DNA of 64,000 bases, taken from assembly GCA_002084425.1 (NCBI GenBank), contig NBLN01000011.1, positions 1 through 64,000 on the forward strand. The letters are read 5' to 3'. The position numbers and the translations under genes are program-made. The stretch comes from Desulfobacteraceae bacterium 4572_130 (GTDB taxonomy: Bacteria; Desulfobacterota; Desulfobacteria; Desulfobacterales; Desulfobacteraceae). The number at the start of each line of letters is the position of its first letter. Within the stretch, counting starts at the first letter, position 1. This document shows, piece after piece, positions 38,371 to 47,767 of this stretch. The notes below the pieces were generated by a model. The model saw only the letters and a program-made list of their open reading frames with translations, was not told where the DNA came from and searched no databases.

Positions 38371-40940
38371 TGGCATTTTTATATAATATATTTGATAATC
38401 ATTTTGCGAGAGAGGCTCTTGAACAGGTTGTTGTTCCTAATTACATTTCTGACAACCTAAAATATAATATTCGTCCATATCAAGAGGAATCGTTTAAAAG
38501 ATATATCTATTCTGATTCAAAAGATTTTGACGGCAAACCAAACAAACCTGTTCATTTGTTATACAATATGGCAACTGGCAGTGGTAAAACTTTGGTAATG
38601 GCTGGTTTAATGCTTTATCTTTTTGAAAAAAGTTATCGTAATTTTCTGTTTTTTGTAAATTCAAATAACATCATCAATAAAACCAAAGATAACTTTCTAA
38701 ATCAGCAGGCATCAAAATATTTGTTCAGCAATAAGATTGTTATTGATGGAAAAGAAGTATTAATAAAAGAGGTTGATAATTTTGAAGAAGCAGACAAAGA
38801 AAATATCAACATCAAATTTACCACGATACAGCAATTACATATTGATTTAAACAACACAAAAGAAAATAGCATAACCTATGAAGATTTTAAGGATAAGAAA
38901 ATTGTTCTAATTGCTGATGAAGCACATCATTTAAGTTCTGCAACCAAAAACAATGACGGTTTATTTTGTAGTTGGGAAGGAACTGTAATGGAAATTCTAA
39001 AACAAAATTATGATAATATTCTTTTAGAATTTACAGCTACATTGGATTATAAAAATCAAGAAATTACTAAAAAATATCAGGATAAAGTAATTCAGAAATA
39101 CGATCTTGCTGATTTTAGAAAAGATAAATATTCAAAAGAGATAAACCTTTTTAGGTCGTTGTATGATGAGCAAGAACGAATAATACAAGCCTTAGTTTTA
39201 AATTTATATCGTCAAGAATTAGCAACATCAAAAGATATTAATTTAAAACCTGTAATTCTTTTCAAAGCGAAAAGAACCATAAAAGAATCGGAACAGAACA
39301 AACTAAATTTTCACAAATTGATTGGTGATTTTTCTGCTGAAATGGTTGATAATATTCAAAAAACATCAACTGTTGACATTGTTCAAAAAGCATTTGTATT
39401 TTTTAAAAGCAAAAATCTCTTATCAACAGAAATTGCAAAACGCATAAAATTTAATTTTAAAGAAGAAAACTGCATAAGTGCCAACAACGACAAAGAAGCA
39501 AAATTAAATCAAATTCGCTTAAACACATTAGAAGATGAGAACAATCCAATTAGAGCAGTTTTTGCTGTGCAAAAATTAAATGAAGGTTGGGACGTTTTAA
39601 ATCTGTTTGATATTGTCCGATTGTATGAAGGGCAAAATACTGGTGGAACAAATACAACTATTGGGAAAACAACACTTTCAGAAGCTCAATTAATTGGTAG
39701 AGGTGCAAGATATTTTCCTTTTGCATTAAAAGAGGGACAAGACCAATTTACTCGTAAATATGATGATGATACTTCTAATGATTTAAAAATTTTAGAAGAA
39801 TTATATTATCATACAAAAGAGGACAACCGATATATCTCAGAACTGAAAAAAGCTCTTGTTGAATCTGGAATTTATGAAGATGAAGACAAACTGGAAACAA
39901 AACAACTTATACTTAAATCAGATTTTAAAGAAACCAATTTTTATAAAACAGGAAAGGTATTTTACAATAAAAGAGTTGAGAAAAGTTACAATAATGTAAA
40001 ATCATTTTTTGATTTAGGAGTTAAAAAACGAAATTTTGTTTTTACTCTTTCATCCGGTAGAGGCAGAATATTAAGGTTTTTTGAAATGAAAAGTCCTAAA
40101 TCAAAGAATGAGGTAGATATAGAAAAGGATATTAAAGTTTCTGCAATATCAAATCATATTATCCGCTATGCTTTGGCTCAAAATCCTTTCTTTTATTTTG
40201 ACAGTTTAGAACGATATTTTCCTAATATAGAATCCTTATCCAATTTTATTAAAAGTAAAGATTATTTTGGTGGTTTAGAAATAACTTTTAATGGAACAAA
40301 AACAAGACTTTCTGACATCTCAAACTTTGATTATTTGTCTGCATTACAAGGCCTTTTGCAAACTATTGAAGCAGAAATTAAATTGAACTTAACTGAATAT
40401 GAAGGCTCAGGATACATTAATAAATATGTTCATGAAGTATTTAAAGACAAAGAAATAAAAGTTTATAAAGACAGTGAACGAGCAGATGCTCAACTTGATG
40501 TTGTAAGCGAACCTGAATGGTATGTTTACAATGCGAATTATGGAACAAGTGAAGAAAAAGAATTTGTAAAAATGTTTGCAAGACGCTTTGAAAAATTAGA
40601 ACAAACCTTTGAGAATATTTACTTAATTAGAAATGAAAGAGCATTAAAAATCATTGATAAACTTGGTAGAGCGTTTGAACCAGACTTTGTTTTATTCTGC
40701 AAACAAAAAACAGGGGAAGAATTGACTTATCAAGTATTTATTGAACCAAAAGGAAATCATTTAAAAGCTTACGACAAATGGAAAGAGGAGTTTTTACAAG
40801 AAATCAGAGATAAGAAAGAGGTAATTAAAATTCACTCGGACAAATATTTAATAACAGGAGTTCCTTTTTATAATAATGAGAATGAAAATGAATTTAATGA
40901 AACATTAAAAAACACTTTAAATGAAATGATTATAATATAA
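38370..40940 (+). CDS. res: type III restriction endonuclease Res subunit
   Basis: The 856-residue protein carries a superfamily 2 helicase core: NMATGSGKT (Walker A, about residue 70), ADEAHH (motif II, about residue 184), VQKLNEGWDV and QLIGRGARYFPF (motif VI). The C-terminal nuclease has PDFVLF, then YQVFIEPKGNH (PDDEXK-like). Res needs Mod for site recognition and ATP-driven sliding. It appears intact whereas mod is broken, which is not self-harmful because Res does not cut without Mod. It ends 50 bases before a fragment of the mutase large subunit. Confidence 0.9.
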   Translation: MAFLYNIFDNHFAREALEQVVVPNYISDNLKYNIRPYQEESFKRYIYSDSKDFDGKPNKPVHLLYNMATGSGKTLVMAGLMLYLFEKSYRNFLFFVNSNNIINKTKDNFLNQQASKYLFSNKIVIDGKEVLIKEVDNFEEADKENINIKFTTIQQLHIDLNNTKENSITYEDFKDKKIVLIADEAHHLSSATKNNDGLFCSWEGTVMEILKQNYDNILLEFTATLDYKNQEITKKYQDKVIQKYDLADFRKDKYSKEINLFRSLYDEQERIIQALVLNLYRQELATSKDINLKPVILFKAKRTIKESEQNKLNFHKLIGDFSAEMVDNIQKTSTVDIVQKAFVFFKSKNLLSTEIAKRIKFNFKEENCISANNDKEAKLNQIRLNTLEDENNPIRAVFAVQKLNEGWDVLNLFDIVRLYEGQNTGGTNTTIGKTTLSEAQLIGRGARYFPFALKEGQDQFTRKYDDDTSNDLKILEELYYHTKEDNRYISELKKALVESGIYEDEDKLETKQLILKSDFKETNFYKTGKVFYNKRVEKSYNNVKSFFDLGVKKRNFVFTLSSGRGRILRFFEMKSPKSKNEVDIEKDIKVSAISNHIIRYALAQNPFFYFDSLERYFPNIESLSNFIKSKDYFGGLEITFNGTKTRLSDISNFDYLSALQGLLQTIEAEIKLNLTEYEGSGYINKYVHEVFKDKEIKVYKDSERADAQLDVVSEPEWYVYNANYGTSEEKEFVKMFARRFEKLEQTFENIYLIRNERALKIIDKLGRAFEPDFVLFCKQKTGEELTYQVFIEPKGNHLKAYDKWKEEFLQEIRDKKEVIKIHSDKYLITGVPFYNNENENEFNETLKNTLNEMIII

Positions 40941-40988
40941 AACAGCTGTGCTTAATGAACAGTAAGATGGAGATGATTGTTTATGAAA

Positions 40989-41058
40989 AACAGTTGGAGA
41001 AATGACACAAGTATTTAGACAGGCCTTTGTAGAATGGAATGAACCTGATTTTTATTAA
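40989..41058 (+). pseudogene. duplicate 3' end of a mutase large subunit gene
   Basis: The 70 bases encode TVGEMTQVFRQAFVEWNEPD then FY and a stop, nearly the same as the last 23 residues of the mutase at 31087 (TVGEMTQVFRQIFGEWNEPD). The DNA matches 32652-32721 with several differences, including two changed residues. It lies just before the truncated hyuA. Either it is what remains of a second mutase gene, or a short duplication at the insertion point of the 32.8-40.9 kb block. Confidence 0.8.
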
Positions 41059-41125
41059 AAAATTAATTAATGGCTAAAACCTGACAGCATTAAAAAAGGA
41101 GAAGGAATTTCATACTAATAAATGT

Positions 41126-43141
41126 TTGACAACTCCTTTTGATCCATCACATGCTGTTGAGCAGGGCATAAAAGAACTTGCTCAAATAAAACCTGAATTT
41201 ATGAATAAAGTTAAAGATGTTATCCATGGTACCACTCTTGTTATTAATGCCATTATTGAAAGAAAAGGTGCAAAAACAGGTTTAATCACGACAAAAGGAT
41301 TTAAAGATGTTTTAGAGCTTGGAAGGGAAATCCGCTATGATGCTTATGATATTTTTAGCCAATACCCAGAGCCTATTGTGCCTCGTTATCTTAGAATGGA
41401 AATTGATGAGCGCTTAACAGCAGATGGCCAAGTTTTAAAGGATATAAATGAAAAAGAGGTATTAGATGTACTTAAAAAATTAAAATCTGCCAATATTGAA
41501 TCATTAGCTGTGTGCTTTATTAATTCCTATGAAAATCCCATCAATGAAAAAAAAATTAAGCAAATTATTGAAAAACAAGCACCAGAGTTGTTTTTATCCA
41601 CATCTTTTGAAGTACTTCCCCAAATAAGAGAATATGAACGAACCTGTACTACCGCTGTAAATGCCTATGTTAAACCCATTACTTATAAATATTTAGAAAA
41701 ACTGACAACCAGACTTAAAACTATTGGATTTAAAGGCAAACTTTTTATTATGCTTTCTTCTGGGGGCATAACAAGTGTTGATACAGCAAGGGAATTTCCA
41801 GTCAGGATTATTGAATCAGGGCCCACTGCTGCTGTTATTGCATCACAGCATTATGGAAAAATGTTTAATATAAAAGATATGTTCTGCTTTGATATGGGCG
41901 GCACAACTGCTAAATCATGCTTAATTCAAAAAGGTCATGCAGGACTTGTATCAACCTTTGAAGTAGGCCGTGTTCAGCGTTTTAAAAAAGGCAGTGGTCT
42001 TCCTATTCAGGTTCCTGTTGTGGATTTAATGGAAATTGGAGCAGGTGGTGGAAGTATTGCTAAAATCAGTAAACTTGGGCTTCTTCAAGTTGGACCTGAA
42101 AGTGCTGGAGCAGATCCGGGCCCTGCATGTTACAAACAAGGTGGTAAAAATCCAACTGTTACAGATGCTGATCTTATTTTGGGATATCTTGATCCTGATT
42201 TTTTTCTTGGCGGTACTATGGCTCTTGATATTGAGCTTTCAAAAAAAGCCATAAAAGAGAAAATTGCCATTCCCCTTGATACAACTATCGTTAAAGCAGC
42301 TTTTGGTATTCATGATCTTATTAATGAAACTATGGCAGCAGCAGCTAAAACTCATATTGCAGAAAAAGGTGGAAATCCCAATATAATTACCATGTCAGCA
42401 TTTGGCGGTGCAGGTCCTGTTCATGCTTATGGGCTTGCAAAAAAAATTGGCGCACCTTTTATTCTTGTACCTCCTCTTGCAGGAGTTGGCTCTGCATTAG
42501 GATTTTTTACAGCTCCAGTAGCATTTGATCTTTCAAGAAGTCATATAGTGGCTTTAGAAGATTCAGATTTTAAGGAGCTTGAACAGCTTTTTTATGAACT
42601 TGAACAAGAAAGCACAAATATTTTAAAAGATTCTGCAAAAGGCAAGAATATTATTTATAAAAGAACTCTTTTAATGCGGTTTGTGGGTCAAGGTGCTGAA
42701 ACAGATCTTATTATAAAAAACCAACCTTTTGATACATTTTCTAAACAAGATATTAGAAATCTTTTTGATAAAGAATATAAACGACTTTATGGCAGAACAT
42801 ATCATGAAACTCCAGTGGAATTTGTAACATTTAAGATTAGAGCAAGTCTTCCTAAAAAACCTTTTAAAATTCCTGAACTTTTAAATAAAAATAAAAATAT
42901 TCAAAAGTGCATTAAAGGTGAACGCTTAGCATTTTCTATTATTAAAAAAGATTATATTCCATTTACTGTTTATGACAGGTCTAAATTATTTGCTAATGCT
43001 AAAATTTTAGGTCCTGCAATTATTGAGGAGCGGGAATCTACTATTATAATTGGTGAAGATGCTAATGCAAAAATTGATGAATTTGGTTTTATATGGATTA
43101 AATTAAATAAATTGGGTAAAGGTGTGGAAAATGAAAAATAA
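41126..43141 (+). pseudogene. hyuA: hydantoinase/oxoprolinase A-type subunit, N-terminus missing
   Basis: The chain of 671 residues is a clear HyuA: LTTPFDPSHAVEQGI, VIHGTTLVINAIIERKGAKT, ESGPTAAVIA, the FDMGGTTAKSCLI nucleotide loop and GGGSIAKISKLGLLQVGPES. The expected first 35 or so residues with GGTFTD (ATP-binding) are missing; the frame runs back only to 41078 and has no good ATG, leaving a weak TTG at 41126. So ATP hydrolysis is probably lost. Upstream lies the mutase 3' duplicate. HyuA with HyuB hydrolyses or carboxylates small cyclic or carbonyl compounds using ATP. It overlaps hyuB by 11 bases. Confidence 0.78.
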
Positions 43142-44867
43142 TAATAAAAAATTTGATCCAATTACCCTTGAAATTCTTTGGCGCAGACTTGTTTCCATAG
43201 TTGATGAAGCAGATGCATCTGTTGCAAGAACTGCATTTTCAAGTCTTTTAAGAGATGCTCATGATTATACCTGCATGTTTACAGATAGTCGTGGACAAGA
43301 ATTAGTACAAGGCACATTTTGTACTCCAGGTCAGGCTGGTGCAATGGCTTTAGGTGTAAAAAAAATTATCAATTCCATGCCTATTAAAGATTATAAACAA
43401 GGTGATGTTTTTATTGTTAATGACCCTTGGCTTTTAGCAGGGCATTTAAATGATGTTTGTGTTTTAAGCCCTATATTTTTTAAAGGCAGACCTGTGGCAT
43501 TTACTGCATGTGTGTTTCATCATTCTGATATTGGAGGACGAGTTGCTTCTGACAATCGTGAAGTATTTGAAGAAGGCATTTATATTCCTGTAACAAAACT
43601 TTACAATGCAGGAGAACTTAATAAAGATGTTCTTAATATGATAAAATGGAATGTAAGAACTCCTAAAGAGGTTACAGGAGACATACGCTCTCAAGTGGCA
43701 GCAAACCATGTTTGTGCTCAAAAAATTATAGAAATGATGAAAGAAGAAAAACTTGATACTTTAGATGATTTAGCAGATGAAATTATTATTAGAACTGAAA
43801 ATTCCATGCGCTGTGCAATTAAAAAAATTTCTGATGGAACATATATTCATAAAGGCATTATTGAAGGTGCAGGAACAAGACCAGACATTAAAATCAAAAT
43901 TAGAGTTAAAGTAAAAGAATCTGATATTTATGTAGATTTTGATGGCACATCAAAGCAGGTTGATTGGGGTGTGAATGTAGTTTACAATTTTACTTATGCT
44001 TATGTATTTATGGCAGTTAAATCTGCGTTTGATCCTGATATTCCCATTAATGAGGGAGCTATTAGACCAATTAAAATGACAGCACCAAAAGGTTCAATTG
44101 TAAATTGCAAATTTCCAGCAGCAGTTGCAGCAAGAATGCAGGTAGGACATTTTATGACTGAAATGGTTTTTAATGCTCTTGCAAAAGCTGCTCCTGATAA
44201 CATAATTGCAGGTTCAGGCGGAACTCCTGCTCAAACAAATATTTTTTATGGAAAAAGAGCTAATGGCAAACTCTGGCATACCATGATTATTAGAGGCGGA
44301 GGTATGGGAGCTTCTTCAAGGTTTGATGGTCATCATTGTGCTATTTTTCCAGCAAATGGAGCAAATACTCCTGTTGAAATTCTTGAAAGCGATACTCCTC
44401 TTATTGTTGAAAAACGAGGACTTGTTAAAGATTCTGGAGGTCCTGGAAAACAAAGAGGTGGAATTGGTCGGCACATGATAATAAAAGCTCCTGATAAAGG
44501 TGAAAATTTACCTAAAAGAACAACTATTGCCTTGCAGGCAGGCAGATTTATTTATCCGCCTAAAGGTATATTTAATGGTAAAGATGGCTCAAAAGCAAAA
44601 TTTTTAAAAAATGGAAAAAATGCTGATCCAAGCACGCTTACCTTTTGTGATTCAGGTGATAAAATTTCATTTATAAGTGCTGGAGGTGGTGGATATGGCA
44701 ATCCTTTTGAACGAGATCCTGAAAAAGTTCAACAAGATGTAAAATATGAATATGTAAGTATTAAAAAAGCAAAAAAAGATTATGGTGTTATAATTGAGCC
44801 TGATTCTTTAAAACTTGATGTTAAAGCTACACAAAAATTGCGTAAAAAAATAAATTCTAGAATTTAA
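43131..44867 (+). CDS. hyuB: hydantoinase/oxoprolinase B-type subunit
   Basis: The 578-residue protein starts FDPITLEILWRRLVSIVDEA, with SSLLRDAHDYTCMF, GDVFIVNDPWLLAGHLNDV, HHSDIGGR and the C-terminal DSGGPGKQRGGIG and SAGGGGYGNPFERDPE, the standard HyuB landmarks. The family forms A2B2-type assemblies with HyuA that use ATP to open N-methylhydantoin or 5-oxoproline rings; related acetone/acetophenone carboxylases use HyuAB-like chains too. ATG 43131 is chosen because a ribosome site (GGAAA) precedes it and it overlaps hyuA. Intact. The partner chain is truncated, so activity is doubtful. Confidence 0.9.
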   Translation: MKNNNKKFDPITLEILWRRLVSIVDEADASVARTAFSSLLRDAHDYTCMFTDSRGQELVQGTFCTPGQAGAMALGVKKIINSMPIKDYKQGDVFIVNDPWLLAGHLNDVCVLSPIFFKGRPVAFTACVFHHSDIGGRVASDNREVFEEGIYIPVTKLYNAGELNKDVLNMIKWNVRTPKEVTGDIRSQVAANHVCAQKIIEMMKEEKLDTLDDLADEIIIRTENSMRCAIKKISDGTYIHKGIIEGAGTRPDIKIKIRVKVKESDIYVDFDGTSKQVDWGVNVVYNFTYAYVFMAVKSAFDPDIPINEGAIRPIKMTAPKGSIVNCKFPAAVAARMQVGHFMTEMVFNALAKAAPDNIIAGSGGTPAQTNIFYGKRANGKLWHTMIIRGGGMGASSRFDGHHCAIFPANGANTPVEILESDTPLIVEKRGLVKDSGGPGKQRGGIGRHMIIKAPDKGENLPKRTTIALQAGRFIYPPKGIFNGKDGSKAKFLKNGKNADPSTLTFCDSGDKISFISAGGGGYGNPFERDPEKVQQDVKYEYVSIKKAKKDYGVIIEPDSLKLDVKATQKLRKKINSRI

Positions 44868-44916
44868 AATTAATATAAAATAACAATCAATATATAGGCA
44901 TGATTGGCTATAAAAA

Positions 44917-45122
44917 TTTGATGATTTTTTAAAAATAACTGATAAAAAAGATATTAAACCATGCAGGAAAAATAAGTCATAATATTGCAATAAAAAAACT
45001 TAGAAATAAATATGAAATTTATAGATAAAAAATCAGAAATGAACTTTCTAAGGTTAAAAGAGATTTTATTGAGTATATTAAAATATTCATTAAAAAATTA
45101 GAAAATAAAATCGCTAAATAAG
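44917..45122 (+). pseudogene. C-terminal remnant of a RhuM-family protein
   Basis: In the 285-base gap between hyuB and coxM, one frame reads DDFLKITDKKDI and, after a frameshift, HAGKISHNIAIKKLRNKYEI, then an in-frame TAA and KIRNELSKVKRDFIEYIK. This order (LDDFL, HAGxISH, KxKY) is the tail of RhuM-like proteins. It is the second RhuM piece in the window (the other is at 27307) but covers a different part of the protein. Confidence 0.55.
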
Positions 45123-45152
45123 ATACAATATTTTAAATATAAAGGAACACAT

Positions 45153-45935
45153 ATGAATTCATTTAATTATTTATCTCCTAAAACCATTGAACAGGCAATT
45201 TCTCTTTCTGGTCAATATGGTGAAAAAGCAAAATTCATTGCTGGTGGAACAGATATAGTGGTTAAGTTAAAAAAAGGTGAAATAAAACCTGAGTATCTTA
45301 TTTCTCTGAGAAAAATAAAAGAATTAACCAAGTTTTTTAAAGATTATAAAACAGGAGAACTTGTAATTAGTGCTATGGTTACTCATGCCAGCCTTGAAAA
45401 ATCTTTGATAATTCAAAATAAGTATCCAATTATTTATGATGCAGTATCTAATATTGGGTCATTACAAGTTAGAAATATTGGAACTATTGGGGGAAACCTT
45501 ATTAATGCTGTGCCATCTGCTGATGGTGCTATTCCATTGATTGCTTTGGATGGAATAGCTGTTCTTTATGGTTCTAATGGTGAACGATTTGTTAAAATAA
45601 AAGATTTGTTTGTTGCACCTTATAAAACTATTTTAAAACCAGATGAAATACTTAAAAAAATTATAATTCCCAAACAAGCTCAAAATACAGGAAGTGCTTA
45701 TATTAAATTTGGCAGAAGAGCTGCCATGGAATTGCCTTTAGTTGGCATTGGAGTTTTATTGATTTTAGATAATGACCTTAAAACCTGTCTTAAGGCAAGA
45801 ATAGCCTTAGGTGTTGCAGGACCGGTTAGAGACAGCATCAGAGGAAAAGCTTGGTATAGAAAAGAAATAATACAGGTTCAAGTTAAACGCATGGGGCTTA
45901 AATGTTTGGAAATAATAAACAATAATTATTGTTAG
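45153..45935 (+). CDS. molybdenum hydroxylase FAD subunit (CoxM-like) with internal deletion
   Basis: The 260-residue protein has the FAD-binding motifs of the xanthine-dehydrogenase medium chain (KFIAGGTDIVVKLKKG; NIGTIGGNLINAVPSADG). Near the end ARIALGVAGPV is followed at once by RDSIRGKAWYRKEIIQ, but the family normally has about 30 residues between these (the CODH_FAD_C domain), so an in-frame deletion has removed part of that domain. It should pair with the [2Fe-2S] chain (47303) and the molybdenum chain (47760). An unrelated membrane gene and toxin-antitoxin remnants separate it from them. Confidence 0.82.
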   Translation: MNSFNYLSPKTIEQAISLSGQYGEKAKFIAGGTDIVVKLKKGEIKPEYLISLRKIKELTKFFKDYKTGELVISAMVTHASLEKSLIIQNKYPIIYDAVSNIGSLQVRNIGTIGGNLINAVPSADGAIPLIALDGIAVLYGSNGERFVKIKDLFVAPYKTILKPDEILKKIIIPKQAQNTGSAYIKFGRRAAMELPLVGIGVLLILDNDLKTCLKARIALGVAGPVRDSIRGKAWYRKEIIQVQVKRMGLKCLEIINNNYC

Positions 45936-45953
45936 CTATATCAAAGAGGAAAT

Positions 45954-46592
45954 ATGGCACTACCAATTGTAAGTCTTATAATTAGCTTATTAAGTCTTGT
46001 AACAGGTATTTTAAGATTATCTGATAATTATCAGATACAAATGTTTGCTATAAGCGGCATAGCGCTCACAATATTCGTTATTTCATCTTATCTTTACAAT
46101 AAAAATAGAAATACATTAAAGGCTTATCCTAAAAGACCTAAAATTTCATTTGAAGACGAACTTGGTAATGCAAAAGAAATCTGGTTAGCTTGGCATACAG
46201 GAAGTGTAAAAGTTGCTCAAGGTGATATTTTTAACAGTCCTAGGCGAATTCGTTTAATATTGACTCATCCAAAATCAAATGCATTAAGGGAAATTGCAAA
46301 GAGTACAGATTTATCATTTGAAAAATTATCCTATGATGTACAGGAACTAAGCAAAATAGCAAAAAATAATGGATGCAAAGTAGGATGGTATGATGGACTA
46401 ATTGGCAATAGTTCTATAATTATTAATCCAGAAAAAAACAATGCATGGGCTAGAATTGAAACTTTTATTCCGTTTATTGAACCTGCGGCTAGACCAAGTA
46501 TAAAATGTTCACATAAAAACTCAAATGATCTTTTTGAAAACCTAAAGAAAAGTTATGAAAATATGTGGGAATTATCTGAGAAAGTAAAGTAA
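45954..46592 (+). CDS. membrane protein of unknown function
   Basis: This 212-residue protein has two predicted membrane helices near the N-terminus (residues about 3 to 22 and 28 to 48) and a cytoplasmic part beginning LKAYPKRPKISFEDELGNAK. A segment AKEIWLAWHTGSVKVAQGD and KVGWYDGLIGNSSIII resemble the general pattern of phospholipase-D-like sensor domains, but the HxK motif is not present. I do not recognise the family. It sits between coxM and the toxin-antitoxin pair in the same orientation, 18 bases after coxM. Confidence 0.55.
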   Translation: MALPIVSLIISLLSLVTGILRLSDNYQIQMFAISGIALTIFVISSYLYNKNRNTLKAYPKRPKISFEDELGNAKEIWLAWHTGSVKVAQGDIFNSPRRIRLILTHPKSNALREIAKSTDLSFEKLSYDVQELSKIAKNNGCKVGWYDGLIGNSSIIINPEKNNAWARIETFIPFIEPAARPSIKCSHKNSNDLFENLKKSYENMWELSEKVK

Positions 46593-46694
46593 ATCTAAAA
46601 AGTCGCTTGAGATTGAATATAACCGCTATTTGTCCCTTGGTTCTATACTGGCAGCAATTATTTTTTCAAAATTTAATTTTATAAAAGGTAAAAA

Positions 46695-46907
46695 ATGGAA
46701 AACTGTAAATCTTTATTAAAAAAAGCTATTCTTTTAAAGCCCCATGAACGATTTTTATTAATTGATGGACTTATTCGTACTATTGATGAGCCAAATAAAG
46801 ATATAGATAGTATCTGGACAGATGAAGCAGAAAAAAGATTAAAAGCTCATCAACAAAGAAAAACAACAGGAATTTCTTTTAAAGATGTTTTTGAAGAAGA
46901 CCTATAA
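46695..46907 (+). CDS. antitoxin of a RelE/ParE-type module
   Basis: The 70-residue protein matches the addiction-module-component family: LLKKAILLKPHERFLLIDGL, SIWTDEAEKRLKAHQQRKTT and ISFKDVFEEDL, a helical N-terminus followed by a toxin-wrapping tail. It precedes the toxin gene by 2 bases. In this family the antitoxin binds the toxin and its own promoter. It appears intact although the toxin gene carries a stop, which is what relaxed selection on an active antitoxin without toxin would look like. Confidence 0.75.
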   Translation: MENCKSLLKKAILLKPHERFLLIDGLIRTIDEPNKDIDSIWTDEAEKRLKAHQQRKTTGISFKDVFEEDL

Positions 46908-46909
46908 TC

Positions 46910-47206
46910 ATGAAGGTTCTTTTTGATAAACTCACTAGACTATAATTAGATGATGCAATTCAGTTCTATGAAATTAAAGAAAAAGGATTGGGAGAAAAAT
47001 TTAAACATGCGGTAAAAGCTGGTGTTGCTAGAATTTGTGAATATCCTTACACTTGGCCAAGGGAAAAAGGTGAGTTACAAAGATATCTATTACATAAATT
47101 TCCATATAAAATAATATATTCAGTTGAGAAAAATTATATATACATAGTTGCTATTGCACACTGCCATAGACGCCCTGACTATTGGATTGACCGTATATTA
47201 AATTAA
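46910..47206 (+). pseudogene. ParE/RelE-type toxin with an in-frame stop
   Basis: The 99-codon frame reads MKVLFDKLTRL, then TAA (46943-46945), then LDDAIQFYEIKEKGLGEKF through HRRPDYWIDRILN. Apart from the stop it is a complete ParE/RelE toxin (LDDAIxFY, AHxxRxPxYW). The nonsense codon falls where the family often has an acidic residue. A TTG inside the frame (46988) could only give a truncated protein without the first helix. The toxin is therefore very likely dead. Confidence 0.8.
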
Positions 47207-47302
47207 AATATATAGAAATTTAGTTTTTAAACTTTATGCTCTTTATGCTCTTTATGATAGAAATAATAATATTGAATAATTACACTAGGAGAAACTTTAC
47301 CT

Positions 47303-47767
47303 ATGACAACAAAAATATCTTTTTTATTAAATAATAATAATATTTCTTATGAGGTTCAAGACCATTGGACCTTGCTGTATCTATTAAGAGAAGAGTTGAA
47401 TTTGATTGGAACAAAAGAGGGATGCGGAAATGGTGAATGTGGTGCCTGCACAGTTATTGTAGATAAATAGGCAAATGGCAAAACTATTGAAACCATTGAA
47501 GGACTTGCATTACAAAGCAATAATACTTTACACCCATTACAACAGTCATTTGTCGATAATGGGGGTATTCAGTGCGGATTTTGTACACCAGGAATGATTA
47601 TGTCTTCAAAGGCACTTTTGGATGAAAATCCAAATCCTAACCAGGAAGAAATAAAACATAGTCTTGCAGGAAATATATGCAGATGTACAGGATATGTGCA
47701 GATTATAGAATCTGTTGAAGCAGCAAAAGGCAAAATTGCACAAAACACGGGAGGCCAAAATGAGTAA
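47303..47767 (+). pseudogene. [2Fe-2S] subunit of a molybdenum hydroxylase, stop plus deletion
   Basis: The frame reads a normal small chain: [20 protein letters not shown], then TAG (47468-47470), then ANGKTIETIEGLA and QCGFCTPGM, NICRCTGY. Between IVDK and ANGK the usual 10 or so residues are missing, including the fourth cysteine of the plant-type cluster. So both a nonsense codon and a deletion disable it. It overlaps the start of the large subunit (ATGAGTAA region), which shows it was the coupled upstream gene. An intact small subunit for the second set lies at 54444. Confidence 0.85.

Noticed and set aside
41070-41105. attC-like site at the 3' border of the type III block (ACCTGACAGC)
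   Set aside because: Only the CCTGACA word matches; there is no complementary arm or GTT end.
37258-47470. TAG codons in mod and the [2Fe-2S] gene as pyrrolysine codons
   Set aside because: The [2Fe-2S] gene also has a deletion at the same place, mod has other lesions, and most in-frame stops in the window are TAA. Decay explains all of them; no pyl genes are visible.
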